DNA of 64,000 nt. Source: Haematobia irritans. Lineage: Eukaryota > Arthropoda > Insecta > Diptera > Muscidae. The first letter of the stretch is position 1. Each line of letters begins with the position of its first letter. The stretch is taken from positions 43,882,557-43,946,556 of the forward strand of contig NC_134400.1 of the NCBI RefSeq assembly GCF_050003625.1, read 5' to 3'. The notes under the pieces are model-generated. The model made no database searches. It was given only the letters and a program-made list of their open reading frames with translations, and was not told the DNA's origin. A program made the position numbers and the translations under genes. Below, in pieces: positions 22,201-32,845 of this stretch.

Positions 22201-23175
22201 CACGCTCACAAAAAATCGCTTCTGTAACATATACTCCCAAACATATTTTGCTTCAAGCATATACATTTTTGGGTATTGCCCAAACATTTATATGTTTGAT
22301 CTCTACCAATATATAATATGTTTGAAAGCATATTGGTCTAAACAATATATGTTTGGGTAGTCTAAGTTCCAAACATTTTGTATTTTTGCATCCAAATTCA
22401 ATAATGTTGTCTTCCAAAAAACAATATGTTATTATGTGACCATATAATATGTTTGGAAGCATTTTGCACCCAAAAATATTATATGCTTAAAAAAAATTCT
22501 CCCAAACAATATTGTGCTCAAAATTTTATTTATTTATTTATATATTTACCATCATAATGAATTATGAAAATGAACAGGTAATATAGGTGCTAACAACATA
22601 GGTTTTCGACCTGAATGCTCAAAATTTTGTTTCTGCCCAATAGTATATTCCCCCACATCTTTCTCACTTCCACGAGATTTTTTAGTTCTTAGCACCTTTT
22701 TCTGTAATACAAACATTGTAGAAGAAATTATTCAATTGTATGATTTTTTTATTTTAATTTTACCTTTTGCCGGACGGGGATTCGAACAGCGGACCACACA
22801 GTTTGTAAGGATCAAAGAAGTAGCTGATCAATTGCCCAAGGAAAAATAAAATGTTAATTTTGTAATAACTAGCAACAACCACCAACTTAATTCAATATCG
22901 CTCCCTGTTAAATAGCGCTCCAAGCTACTAAACACATATATGTTTATAGGCTATTTCTAAATTAATATATGTTTGCATCCAAGCATATTATATTTACAAG
23001 CATTTTATGTCCCAAACATAATATGTTCTAACATATTAACATATATGTCCCAAACATGTTATGCTAGTTTATGAACATTATATGCTTGCACTCAAAAATA
23101 TTGTGTTTAAAAATTTGTGTTCCAAACATATAATGTTTATAGCCAAACATATGAAAAACAGTCTTTTTCATCCGT
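22201..23175. mobile_element. AT-rich repeat element with CATATTATG palindromes, copy 2
   Basis: Dozens of words such as CCCAAACATATTATGTTTGG, GCATATTATA and ACATATATG in both orientations, related to 9540-10200. A tRNA-like SINE head with its flank (about 22520-22880) lies in the middle. Right end AAAACAGTCTTTTTCATCCG. No ORF of note. Class unknown. Confidence 0.55.
22620..22850 (-). mobile_element. Partial twin-tRNA / SINE-like unit, one head
   Basis: On the reverse strand: a degenerate A-box region near 22840, CTTACAAACTGTGTGGTCCG, then B box GTTCGAATCC at about 22777-22787, then AAAGGTAAAATTAAAATAAA and TGTTTGTATTACAGAAAAAG. This is the same order as in the heads at 23974-24047 and 33148-33223, so it is a diverged relative. 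Not a functional tRNA gene. Confidence 0.6.
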
Positions 23176-23194
23176 GTATATGACACGTTTTTAT

Positions 23195-23360
23195 ATAGAA
23201 GTAAAGTTTTGACAAAATTTTCTATTGACATAAAATTTTGACAAAATTTTCTATTGACATAAAATTTTGACAAAATTTTCTATAGAAATAAAATTTTGAC
23301 AAAATTTTCTATAGAAATAAAATGTTGACAAAATTTTCTATAGAAATAAAATTTTGTTGA
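23195..23360. repeat. 29-bp minisatellite
   Basis: Five to six units, TTTTGACAAAATTTTCTATAG type. Confidence 0.85.
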
Positions 23361-23650
23361 TGTTTTTTATTGCAGCTTAAAACCATACATTGACTAAACT
23401 ACAAGTGTAGCTTAACCAACAGCTGAAAAGAATGTTTGTCAAATTTATTTGGGCAAAGCCCTATAGACTGCAAGATGGTTGGATGGAAGCACGTTTCGGA
23501 ATTACCACATTCCTCATCAACATCCTCTACTTACAGCAAAACTATCAACCAATTATCAGAATAAATTCAGGCAGTTTATTAAACCCAAGAAAAACCACAC
23601 TTGAACCCTCCGAAAAAAGGTTTTACATTGATAGCCGGCTTATGATGAAA
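23361..23650. other. Unrecognised segment with a 99-codon open frame
   Basis: An open frame from 23432 to 23731 (MFVKFIWAKPYRLQDGW...) runs across the boundary into the twin-tRNA element, so it is unlikely to be a real gene. I recognise no domain. A TTTATTGCAG polypyrimidine-AG precedes it, but there is no other sign of a spliced gene. Confidence 0.35.
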
Positions 23651-23973
23651 TACACGCAAAAAAATAATTCTTTCCTCCCAAACGAAATTTTAGACAAACA
23701 AAGTTCGTTTCTCATTTGCTTTTCGCTGTAAGGAAGTGTATTTGGAAGAAAAGTATATACTTTTTGTGATAAACGTTTATTCTTTTCCAGGATGTAAAAA
23801 CAATTTCATAAAGACAAGCTAAAAAAAAAACATTGTTTTCTTGCTAATTGCATTTTCCCTCACATCTTTCTCACATCGTCGAGGTTTCTTAGTTCTTAAC
23901 ACCTTTTCCTGTAATACCAACAATGTAGAAGAAATTATACGATTTTATAAATTTTTAAAATTTTTTTACCTTT

Positions 23974-24047
23974 CGCCTGGAAGGAGAATCGAACCACGGA
24001 CCATGCACTTTGTAAGCCAACACACTAACCACTGCGCTATGTACCTG
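23974..24047 (-). other. tRNA-like pol III promoter head, reverse strand
   Basis: Reverse strand: A box TAGCGCAGTGGTTAG, B box GGTTCGATTCT, about 30 bp apart as in tRNA genes. No intact acceptor stem seen, so a SINE head rather than a tRNA gene. Confidence 0.7.
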
Positions 24048-24159
24048 TTATGGTCATCAATAGATAAATATCCATATAAGTTATATTTATATAGCATAGC
24101 TTGCGGCGCCCACGAACCGAATAAACAAAGTTTATTTAACAGAAACAAACATTTAGTTT

Positions 24160-24232
24160 GGTACCGTGGAGCAGTGGTTGCTACGTCCGACTTGCATGCC
24201 AAGGGTCGTGGGTTCGATCCCTGCGTCGACCA
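24160..24232 (+). other. tRNA-like pol III promoter head, forward strand
   Basis: 73 bp with A-box-like GGAGCAGTGGTTG and B box GGTTCGATCCC, a possible anticodon arm around ACTTGCATGCCAAGG, ending CGACCA. The acceptor strands pair only at GGT/ACC. Resembles the head of the SINE at 27430-27776. Not a functional tRNA. Confidence 0.7.
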
Positions 24233-24240
24233 AAGTTTTT

Positions 24241-26419
24241 ATACCCTAAACCACATAGTGGTCAGGGTATAATAAGTTTGATCGGCCCCCCATAAAATAT
24301 ATACCGATCGACTCAGAATCACCTCCTGAGTCGATCTAGCGCTTGGTGTCCGTCCGTCCGTCTGTCCATGTATTTGTTGTTCACAGGATTCCGGTCGCAA
24401 TTATTAACCGATTTTGATGAAATTTGGTATAGGGAGTTTTTTTCGGCACAAGGACGAACGCTATTGAATTTGGAAGAAATCGGATCAAATTTAGATATAG
24501 CTCCCATATATATGTATCGCCCGATTTCGACAAATGGGGTCACGTTGCGCTTTTTTCCAAAGGGATCGTCACCAAATTTGGCAAAAGGTAATCTTATCCA
24601 TCGCCCTTTAAGTCTGCAAAATTTCTTCCAAATCGGTTCAGATTTAGATATAGCTCTCATATACATGTATCACCCGATTTTCCCAAATTTGGCCACAAAA
24701 CCTTTATTTATCAACCGATCTTACTCAAAGTTGGCTAAATATAATCTTCTTTAGCACTAACTATATGTGCAAAAAATCATCGAAATCGGTTCAGATGTAG
24801 CTATAGCTCCCATATATATGTACCGCCCGATTTTTCTAAAATTGGCCATAAAAACCCTTATTTATCAACCGATCTTACTCAAATTTGGGTAAATGTAGTC
24901 TTCTATAGCACTAACTATATGTGCAAAAAATCATCGAAATCGGTTCAGATTTATATATAGCTCCCATATATATATATGTATAGCCCGATTTTCCCAAATT
25001 TGGCCATAGAACCCTTATTTATTAACCGATCTTACTAAAAGTTGGCTAGATCCAGTCCTCTATAGTACTAATTATATGTGCAAAATTTCATCGAAATTGG
25101 TTCAGATGTAGATATAGCTCCCATATATGTATCACCCGATTTTGAAAAATTCGACCTTAATAACCCTATGTTTGACCATACAGGCCTCAATTCTTAACTG
25201 ATCGTACTCAAATCTTGCACAAGGTAACATTTTGTGGTATTAATCAAACCCGCAAAATATTATGCAAATTGGTTCAGATTTAGATATAGCTTCCATATAT
25301 ATGTATCGCTCGATTTTCCCAAATTTGGCTCTTATTTATTAACCAATGTTACTCAAATTTCAAATTTTGATGTACTAGCCGATCGTACTTATACGTACTT
25401 GTAGCTCTTACATAAGAATATTGCTCGATTTTTACAAATTTGTATTTATTACCCACACTAATTTAACGATTTTCTCTTTTTTAATAATGGGCTCAATATT
25501 AGTGGCATACTAACTCCGTAGGTGCAATATCAACACAGCCAGTGTTGCTAGAAGTAGGGGAAATTCCCTATATGTAGGGTTTTTCTAATATTTAGCATCT
25601 TGTAGGGACGTAGGGCCACAATGTAGGACATTTTCACTCAACACAATTTGTAATAATTTTTACATTTTGGTGGAGGAAATTAGAAACCGGCAAGGCTTGA
25701 TCTTTAACAATGTGTGGTAGACTTTATTCCTGTAGAGAATTTTGTCAACATTTTATTTCTATAGAACATTTTGTCAAAATTGTATTTCTATAGAATTTTT
25801 TTCAACATATTATTTCTATAAAAATTTTTCTCAAAATTTTATTTCTGTGGAATTTTTTCTCAAAATGTTATTTCTATAGAATCTATTGTCAAAATTTTAT
25901 TTCTATAGAAAAATTAATCACAAAAATTTGTTTATAGGAACTTTTTCCACAATTTTATTTTTATAGAGATTTAACAAAAAAGATTACTAATTTGGGAAGA
26001 ATTCTACCAACTGTGGAAACCGTGGTGGTAATTCAAATTTATATTCTAAGTTATATACGTTGCATATTCATGTTTTAAGATAATAAAGTACTTAGAACCA
26101 TTTTTGTTTTGTAAAATTTTTTAAATATAACGAAAAATATAGTAGGGAAAATTGTTTGGGAATGTATGGGAAAGTAGGGAACTTTTTTTTGCCCTTGTAG
26201 GGTAAACCGAACATTTTCCCTGGCAACGTTGACTATGAGCTATAGTCAGATTGACACAAAGCACCCATAGACATGTACCCCTTAATTTTCTTAAATATGC
26301 AACTGCGGTTTATCTCCCAGACCTATATGTTACCCCACAAATGCTTATGATTACTAATTCTGTAATGGTGGTTTAGGGTATGATATAGTCGGCCCCGCCC
26401 GACTTTCTACTATACTTAC
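24241..26419 (-). mobile_element. C1: complete family C element
   Basis: end2 ATACCCTAAACCACATAGTGG then TCAGGGTATAATAAG; end1 GTGGTTTAGGGTATGATATAG, GC hairpin TCGGCCCCGCCCGACTTTC, ending ATACTTAC. ATACCCTAAACCAC matches 14 of 14 between the ends in inverted orientation. Interior: core with GAGTCGATCTAGCG, GTCC run, then about six diverged monomers (ATCGGTTCAGATTTAGATA, CCCATATATATGTATCGCCC). Another element lies at 25540-26231. No protein. Confidence 0.8.
25540..26231. mobile_element. TIR-like insertion inside C1 (CAGTGTTGCTAG ... CTGGCAACGTTG)
   Basis: Ends are roughly inverted: CAGTGTTGCTAG on the left and CTGGCAACGTTG on the right. Next to them are purine/pyrimidine words GTAGGGGAAATT and GTAGGGAAAATT, and GTAGGG recurs inside. 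The C element resumes after it (TTGACACAAAGCACCCATAG). Minisatellite occupies 25725-25975. No clear target-site duplication. The TIR style suggests hAT, but this is not proven. Confidence 0.5.
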
Positions 26420-26439
26420 TTTTTTTTGTTACTGTAGAT

Positions 26440-26550
26440 TTATTCTTCAAAATTTGACAAAATTTTCTATAAAAATTAAATTTTGACAAAGTTTTCTACA
26501 GACATCAAATTTTAACAAAATTTTCTGTAGAAACAAAAGTTTGACCTGGT
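26440..26550. repeat. Short 29-bp minisatellite
   Basis: Three to four degenerate units; followed by unrecognised sequence to 27018 (no gene seen). Confidence 0.7.
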
Positions 26551-27018
26551 TGCCATTGTGAACTAAAGTGAAGATTCTCCTCTTTAAGCAATTCTTGGTT
26601 GACGCGTGACGAGAGCGTTGCCAGAATTGTTTCACAAAAAAACCGCTAGATTTAACCAAACAAAACTAAAAAAGTCAGAAAACCACTAAATATTTTTTTG
26701 TTCCAAAAGTTATGGCGTGAATAATTGTTAATTGAAACCCTTATTCTGGCAGCAAGGGTTAGCTAAAACGCAGTTTTGACCATATTTCAATAGAAACATA
26801 TCGAAAGTAAAGAGGCTGAAAACCGTCCAAAATGGTCTGGGAATGATAACATATTTTCTTTTAGCGGATTTAAAAAAGGCAGATTGAGCGGAAAAAGCCA
26901 AATTGGCAACGTTGTGTAGGAATATTCGTGGTTTGCGGCACAGGTCTTCAATAATGTCTATTGGAAATATTCCTGATAATATTCGGTATTTATTTTGACC
27001 CCACGATGGGGTCATTTT

Positions 27019-27052
27019 TATACCCAGCATCATACTATGGTGTTGGGTATAA
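27019..27052. repeat. Solo end hairpin of a fourth related family
   Basis: TATACCCAGCATCATACTAT then GGTGTTGGGTATA forms the same imperfect TATACCC...GGGTATA hairpin as end2 of families A-C but with CCCAGCA/TGTTGGG words, and with no core or repeats on either side. Confidence 0.6.
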
Positions 27053-27429
27053 ACATTAAACTAAAGGAGGAGTTTTCTTTCTGAGGAACGAAATTTTAGA
27101 CAAGAAAAGTGTTCTTTTGATTTTTATACCCTTCACCACTACTGTGGTACGGGGTATAATAAGTTTGTGCATTTGTATATAACGCCAAGAAGGAAAAGTC
27201 TGAGACCCATCGTTTAGTTACCGATCGTCTTAGAATTAAATTCTGAGTCGATTTAGCGATGTCCGTCTGCCTGTCTGTCCATCCTTCTGTCTGTATATGT
27301 AATTTTGTGTGCAAAGTACAGCTCGCAATTTAAGTCCGATCGTCCTCAAATTTGGCACAGGGTTTTACATTGGCTCAAAGACAATCGCTATTGATTTTGA
27401 AAAACAAAATCGGTTTAGATTTAGATATA

Positions 27430-27776
27430 GGTTAGGTTAGATTAGGTGGCAGCCCGATGTATCAGGCTCACTTAGACTATTCAGTCCATTGTAATACCAC
27501 ATTGGTGAACTTCTCTCTTATCACTGAGTGCTGCCCGATTCCATGTTAAGCTCAATGACAAGGGACCTCCTTTTTATATCCGAGTCCGAACGGCGTTCCA
27601 CATTGCCGTGAAACCACTTAGAGAAGTTTTGAAACCCTCAGAAATGTCACCAGCATTACTGAGGTGGGATAATCCACCGCTGAAAAACTTTTTGGTGTTC
27701 GGTCGAAGCAGGAATCGAACCCGCGACCTTGTGTATGCAAGGCGGGAATGCTAACCATTGCACCACGGTGGCTCCC
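27430..27776 (-). mobile_element. tRNA-derived SINE with 13-bp target-site duplication
   Basis: Reverse strand: head GGGAGCCACCGTGGTGCAAT with A box TGCAATGGTTAGC, B box GGTTCGATTCC, a body of about 230 bp, and a CTAACCTAACC tail. Both sides are flanked by AGATTTAGATATA (27417-27429 and 27777-27789), a perfect 13-bp duplication of the host B sequence. Full-length by appearance. The head resembles that of the twin-tRNA element. A 3' piece of the same SINE is at 2012-2087. Confidence 0.92.
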
Positions 27777-28667
27777 AGATTTAGATATAACTGTCATATA
27801 TATTTATCACCGAACTGGTCATAATTGACGTATATATGAACGTATTTTCTCAAATTTTCGGGAAGCCAAATATTTTGGGGCTTTCGTAAGATATGCAAAA
27901 TATCAGCTAAATCGGTTCAGATTTAGATATAGCTCCAATATATATCTTTCGTCCGATTTCGACTAATATGGCCTAAAAAGCCAGAGTTTTGCCCTGATTT
28001 GCTTCAAATTTTGCACAAGGAGTACGTGTTAGAGTATAATTCATTGTGCTAAATTTGGTTACAATCAGTTCAGATTTAGATATAGCTCCCATATATATCT
28101 TTCGTCCGATTTGCACTTATATGGCTTCAAAAGCCAGAGTTTTGCCCTGAGTTGCTTCAAATTTTGCATAAGGGGTACGTTTAATAGTATCGTTAAGTGT
28201 GCCAAATTCGGTTCAGATTTAGATATAGCTTCCATAAATATCTTTCGCCCGATTTACACCCATATGACCACGGAGGTCAAAATTATTCTCTCATTTACAT
28301 TTTTTGCTGATATAACAGGATTATTATTCTAACTATGCATGTGAAATTTGGTTCATATTTACATATAGCTCCCATATACATATATGTACGCCAGAGTAGG
28401 GGAAATATGGTATAATGTTTCATATTTTAGACCCATTTTCAATGGGAGTTTCCTCCAATTGACTCGATAGTTTCCACGGAGAATACATTTAATATGCTAT
28501 TTAAGTGTATCATCTTGATCAAATATGGCCAAAATACCCGCATTTTACACAAAATTCTGTGATGATTTCCCCATATCGTAGTCATATCCTTCACACTGTA
28601 ATGCCAAACTTTCCAGAGAATGGTCGAATTTTAAATAAAGCTCCGACTTGTGGAAATATAGCCCGTA

Positions 28668-30240
28668 TTTTTTTTTTTTTATTATTACGTCTATAGATAC
28701 AAAATCCTTACAGACTAATATGTACAAATAATTTATCTGTTCAAGTGCAAGATAATATTTCTCTTTAATGTTACTCGATTCTCAGACAGATCTATAAGGT
28801 TAAAATATTTGTTGAATTGCGCGCATAATCTTCGAAAAGGATCATTATTTGCAAAGTTTGTTCTATGATATAGAATTTTTAATGGTTCAAAATTCCTCGT
28901 GGGCCTAATAGGTATATTGAAGGCAAGCCTGTTGAGAAGAAACTCTGATTCAATCTCACCTTGAATTATATTCATTATATAACAGATATTTAACATTGTC
29001 CTGCGACTTGACAATGAGGGTAATTTTATAAGATTCAAACGAAATTCATATGATGGTAAAGACTGGGGATCCCAGCCTCTGTGTCGTAGGCAGAATAAAA
29101 GAAATTGCTTCTGCACAGATTCTATCTTGTCCGAGTGGATAGTGTAATATGGATCCCAAATTATGGAACCATACTCAAGATGGCTTCGTACTAATGTAGT
29201 GTATAATATCTTAGTAACTGAATAATCTCTAAACTCCTTACTCCATCGTTTCATAAATCCTAGAGTAACATATGCTTTACTAATGGCCATAGAAATGTGT
29301 TGACGGAAGTTCAGACGCTGATCCATTAACAATCCAAGATCCTTGAAAGAATTAACCGCCTCCAGCCTGGTAGAACCGATAATATAACTTGAATCATATA
29401 CAGTGCCTCTCGAGAAGCGCATTAACTTACATTTCGAAGTATTTAACTCCATTAAGTTCAATTCACACCAATTGGAGAAGTTATCAAGATCAATCTGTAG
29501 ATAATATTGATCGACGGGATCATTAAATGATCGAAATAATTTTACATCATCAGCGAACATAAGTATATTAGAATACTTTATAACCGATGGTAAATCATTA
29601 ATAAATAAACAGAATAAAACTGGCCCGAGATGACTTCCCTGGGGAACACCCGACGTAACGGAGACAAATCTTGATGTCGCATTGCCGAACTTAACACATT
29701 GTGTCCGACCGATTAAATACGATTGAAACCATTTCAATAAAGATTTGCTGAAGCCAATCATGTCTAACTTCCGTAGAAGGAGAGCATGATTAACTTTGTC
29801 GAATGCTTTACTGAAATCAGTGTAGATAGTATCAGTTTGCAAGCGATTTCTAAAAGCATCGTTTACCAAGCAAGTAAATTCTAAAAGGTTTGTTATAGTC
29901 GATCTTTTTATTCTAAAACCATGTTGGCTTGTAGATAATAATGATGAAATCTGGTGGGTTATAGAATTAGTTAATATCTTCTCCATCAACTTAGGGATAG
30001 CGCTAAGATTTGAGATACCTCGATAATTGCATACGTCGTTTCGGTCACCTGATTTGTACAAAGGGATAATATAAGATCGTTTCCATATATCTGGAAGAAC
30101 TCCTGACTTTAATGAACTATTAAACAATAATGATAGAGGATATGAAAGTTTATCAGCACACAGTTTCAAGATACAAGACGGAATACCATCGGTATTGGCC
30201 AAATAATATATCACAACCCACAATTGACCACATATCTTGG
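28668..30240 (-). mobile_element. 5'-truncated jockey-type non-LTR retrotransposon
   Basis: The reverse strand carries a reverse transcriptase open frame, a short 3' tail, and 13 As (T-run 28668-28680). The 5' end fuses into B5 sequence at about 30240. No target-site duplication was recognised, and 28546-28667 belongs to neither B nor the LINE. No endonuclease or ORF1 is present, as expected after 5' truncation. Confidence 0.85.
28733..30240 (-). pseudogene. Reverse transcriptase of a jockey-like LINE (C-terminal part)
   Basis: The open frame reaches up to 30424, but its first 60 or so codons are B5 sequence, so the true LINE part starts near 30240 and is about 500 residues. RT motifs in order: PLYKSGDRNDVCNYRGIS, LSTSQHGFRIKRST, IYTDFSKAFDKVNH (catalytic Asp), SGVPQGSHLGPVLFCLFIND, MFADDVKLF (FADD at about residue 290 of the open frame), then thumb-like sequence with HLEYGSIIWDPYY and a C-terminal region without RNase H or zinc knuckle. 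It uses a single uninterrupted frame to a stop at 28733, unusually intact for a relic, so insertion is fairly recent. Missing upstream: ORF1 and the APE endonuclease. Clade beyond the jockey/CR1 group is uncertain. Confidence 0.88.
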
Positions 30241-30526
30241 CGAGATTTAACCAATATCCTTGTAAAATCGCCACTGCTGAGTAACAAAAATTGTAAATAT
30301 TACTAAAATTGTCATATATCGCCCGATAAACCATAAATGTCCTTTCGTACAACTGCATCAAAATTGCTCTAGCTTTATATTTCCCATATTTAACAGGTTG
30401 GCTGATAAGTCCCCGGTCTGACACATAGATGGCGTCGCTAGTATTAAATGCATATTAGTTTTATATAGTACCAACCTTGACACGAATCATTCGAAGAGCG
30501 TCTTTTGTGAAGCAACTTTTGTTATT

Positions 30527-31087
30527 GTGAAAAAAATGGAAAAAAAGGAATTTCGTGTTTTGATAAAATACTGTTCTCTGAAGGGAAAAAATACGGTGGA
30601 AGCAAAAACTTCGCTTGATAATGAGTTTCCGGACTCTGCCCCAGGGAAATCAACAATAATTGATTGGTATGCAAAATTCAAGCGTGGTGAAATGAGCACG
30701 GAGAACGGTAAACGCAGTGGACGACCGAAAGAGGTGGTTACCGACGAAAACATCAACAAAATCCACAAAATGATTTTGAATGACCGTAAAATAAATGCAC
30801 GAATGAATGATTTGGATATGCGGAAGGTCTGTGCAAAATGGGTGCCGCGCGAGCTCACATTTGACCAAAAACAACAACGTGTGGATGATTCTGAGCGGTG
30901 TTTGCAGCTGTTAACTCTTAATACACCCGAGTTTTTCCGTCGATATGTGACAATGGATGAAACATGGCTCCATCACTACACTCCTGAGTCCAATCGACAG
31001 TCGGCTGAGTGGAAAGCGACCGGTGAACCGTCTCCGAAGCGTGGAAAGACTCAAAAGTCCGCTGGCAAAGTAATGGCCTCTGTTTTT
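30527..31087 (+). pseudogene. mariner transposase, N-terminal half
   Basis: Start ATG 30527 (MEKKEFRVLIKYC). Helix-turn-helix region, the SGRPKEV linker motif, WVPRELT(F) and TMDETWLHHYTPES with the first catalytic Asp at residue 144. Relative to known Himar-type proteins the segment after MILNDRK is about a dozen residues shorter and altered, in the second DNA-binding domain. The frame is broken at ASVF by insertion of B6, where the Trp codon should follow. Confidence 0.92.
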
Positions 31088-31210
31088 ATACCCTTCACCA
31101 CTACTGTGGTACAGGGTATAATAAGTTTGTGCATTTGTATGTAACGCCAAGAAGGAAAAGTCTGAGACCCATCGTTTAGAATTAAATTCTGAGTCGATTT
31201 AGCGATGTCC

Positions 31211-31248
<38 letters not shown>

Positions 31249-32414
31249 CTGTCTGTCTGTTGATGTATTTTTGTGTGCAAAGTACAGCTCGCAGTTTTAG
31301 TCCGATTGTCCTAAAATTTGGTATGGGGTCCTGTTTCGGCTCAAAGACGATCCCTATTGATTTTGGAAAAAATCGGTTCAGATTTAGATATAGCTGCCAT
31401 ATATATTTTTCACCGATCTGGTCATAATTGGCGTGTATATCAACCGATCTTCCTCAAATTTCCTTACATCCGAATATTCTATGAGTCTCGAAAAACTTGC
31501 AAAATATCAGCCAAATCGGTCCAGATTTAGATATAGCTCCCATATATAGCTTTCGCCCGATTTACACTCAAATGACCACAGAGGCCAATTTTTTGCTCCG
31601 ATTTAGTTGAAATTTTGCACAGGGAGTAGAATTAGCATTATAGCTATGCGTGTCAAATTTGGTGGAAATCGGTTCAGATTTATATATAGCTACCATATAT
31701 AGCTTTCGCCCGATTTACACTCTTATGACCACAGAGGCCAATCTTTTACTCCGATTTAATTGAAATTTTGCACAGGGAGTAGAATGAGCATTGTAGCTAT
31801 GCGTGCCAAATTTGGTTGAAATCGGTTCAGATTTAGATATAGCTCCCATATATAGCTTTCGCCCGATTTACACTCATATGACCACCGAGGCTAATTTTTT
31901 GCTCCGATTTAGTTGAAATTTTGCACAGGGAGTAGAATTAGCATTGTTGCTATGCGTGCCAAATTTGGTTGAAATCGGTTCAGATTTAGATATAGCTCCC
32001 ATATATATGTTTTTCTGATTTCGACAAAAATGGTCAAAATACCAACATTTTCCTTGTAAAAACGCCACTGCTTAGTCGAATAGTTGAAAAAATGACTCTA
32101 ATTTTCTTAAACTTCTAATACATACATATCGAGCGATAAATCATAAATAAACTTTTGCGAGATTTCCTTAAGATTGCATTGTGTTCCACCCTAGTCCATT
32201 AGCCGACTTAAATTTTGAGTCTATAGATTTTGTAAAAGTCTATCAAATTCTATCCAAATCGAGTGATATTTAAATGCATGTATTTGGGACAAACCTTTAT
32301 ATATAGCACCCAACACATTTGACAGAAGTGATATGGTATCGAAAATTTAGATCTATAAAGTGGTGCAGGGTATAATATAGTCGGCCCCGCCCGACTTTAG
32401 ACTTTCCTTACTTG
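31088..32414 (-). mobile_element. B6: complete family B element inserted in the mariner transposase
   Basis: Bounded by mariner coding sequence on both sides (GCCTCTGTTTTT | ATACCC... and ...CCTTACTTG | TTTTGGGATGCG), so its ends are known to within the T-run. About 1.33 kb: end2 hairpin, CTGAGTCGATTTAGCGATG core, GTCT array 31208-31262, about five ~153-bp monomers, block with GTGTTCCACCCTAGTCC, end1 with GTGGTGCAGGGTATAATATAG and the GC hairpin. End motifs differ at one base (CCCTTCACC versus CCCTGCACC). Confidence 0.92.
31208..31262. repeat. (GTCT)n array of B6
   Basis: Twelve or so GTCT units with two GTCC variants, directly after the core. Confidence 0.9.
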
Positions 32415-32415
32415 T

Positions 32416-32845
32416 TTTGGGATGCGCATGGAATAATTTTTATCGATTATCTTGAGAAGGGAAAAACCATCAACAGTGACTATTATGTGGCGTTATTGGA
32501 GCGTTTGAAGGTCGAAATTGCGGCAAAACGGCCCCATATGAAGAAGAAAAAAGTGTTGTTCCACCAAGACAACGCACCGTGCCACAAGTCATTGAGAACG
32601 ATGGCAAAAATTCATGAATTGGGCTTCGAATTACTTCCCCACCCACAGTATTCTCTCTGGCCCCCAGCGACTTTTTCTTGTTCTCAGATTTCAAAAGGAT
32701 GCTCGCAGGGAAACAATTTTGCTGTAATGAAGAGGTGATCGCCGAAACTGAGGCTTATTTTGAGGCAAAACGGAAGGAGTACTACCAAAATGGTATCAAA
32801 AAATTGGAAGGTCGTTATAATCGTTGTATCGCTCTTAATAATTAA
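32416..32845 (+). pseudogene. mariner transposase, C-terminal half
   Basis: Resumes at WDAHGIIFIDYLEKG, with HQDNAPCHKS (second Asp). Near 32650 the sequence TATTCTCTCTGGCCCCC lacks 4 bp compared with the usual tyrosine-serine-proline-aspartate codons, shifting the frame and removing the third catalytic Asp. The shifted frame then continues recognisably (AYFEAKRKEYYQNGIKK) to a stop at 32843-32845. Inactive independent of B6. Confidence 0.9.

Larger units (their letters stand above)
23651..24236 (+). mobile_element. Twin-tRNA element (copy 2, best preserved)
   Basis: Order: TACACGCAAAAAAATAATTC, a unit ending in an A-run at 23821-23830, GCATTTTCCCTCACATC, a reverse-strand tRNA-like head (23974-24047), a spacer of about 110 bp including CTTGCGGCGCCCACGAACCG, and a forward tRNA-like head (24160-24232) ending CGTCGACCA. 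The two heads point away from each other. The same order in reverse is found at 32978-33356 plus 35214-35397, split there by A5. Retroposed origin of the heads is inferred; target-site duplications were not found. Confidence 0.7.

Noticed and set aside
23432..23731. A small protein gene
   Set aside because: The frame crosses into the twin-tRNA element and shows no domain or splice context.
24160..24232. A tRNA gene ending in CCA
   Set aside because: Acceptor strands do not pair properly, it recurs in a mobile unit, and nuclear tRNA genes do not encode CCA; read as a SINE head.
25540..26231. Confident assignment to hAT
   Set aside because: End sequences are suggestive, but no 8-bp target duplication could be found.
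28733..30424. A 563-residue host gene
   Set aside because: RT motifs identify a LINE; the first 60 codons are family B sequence read by chance.
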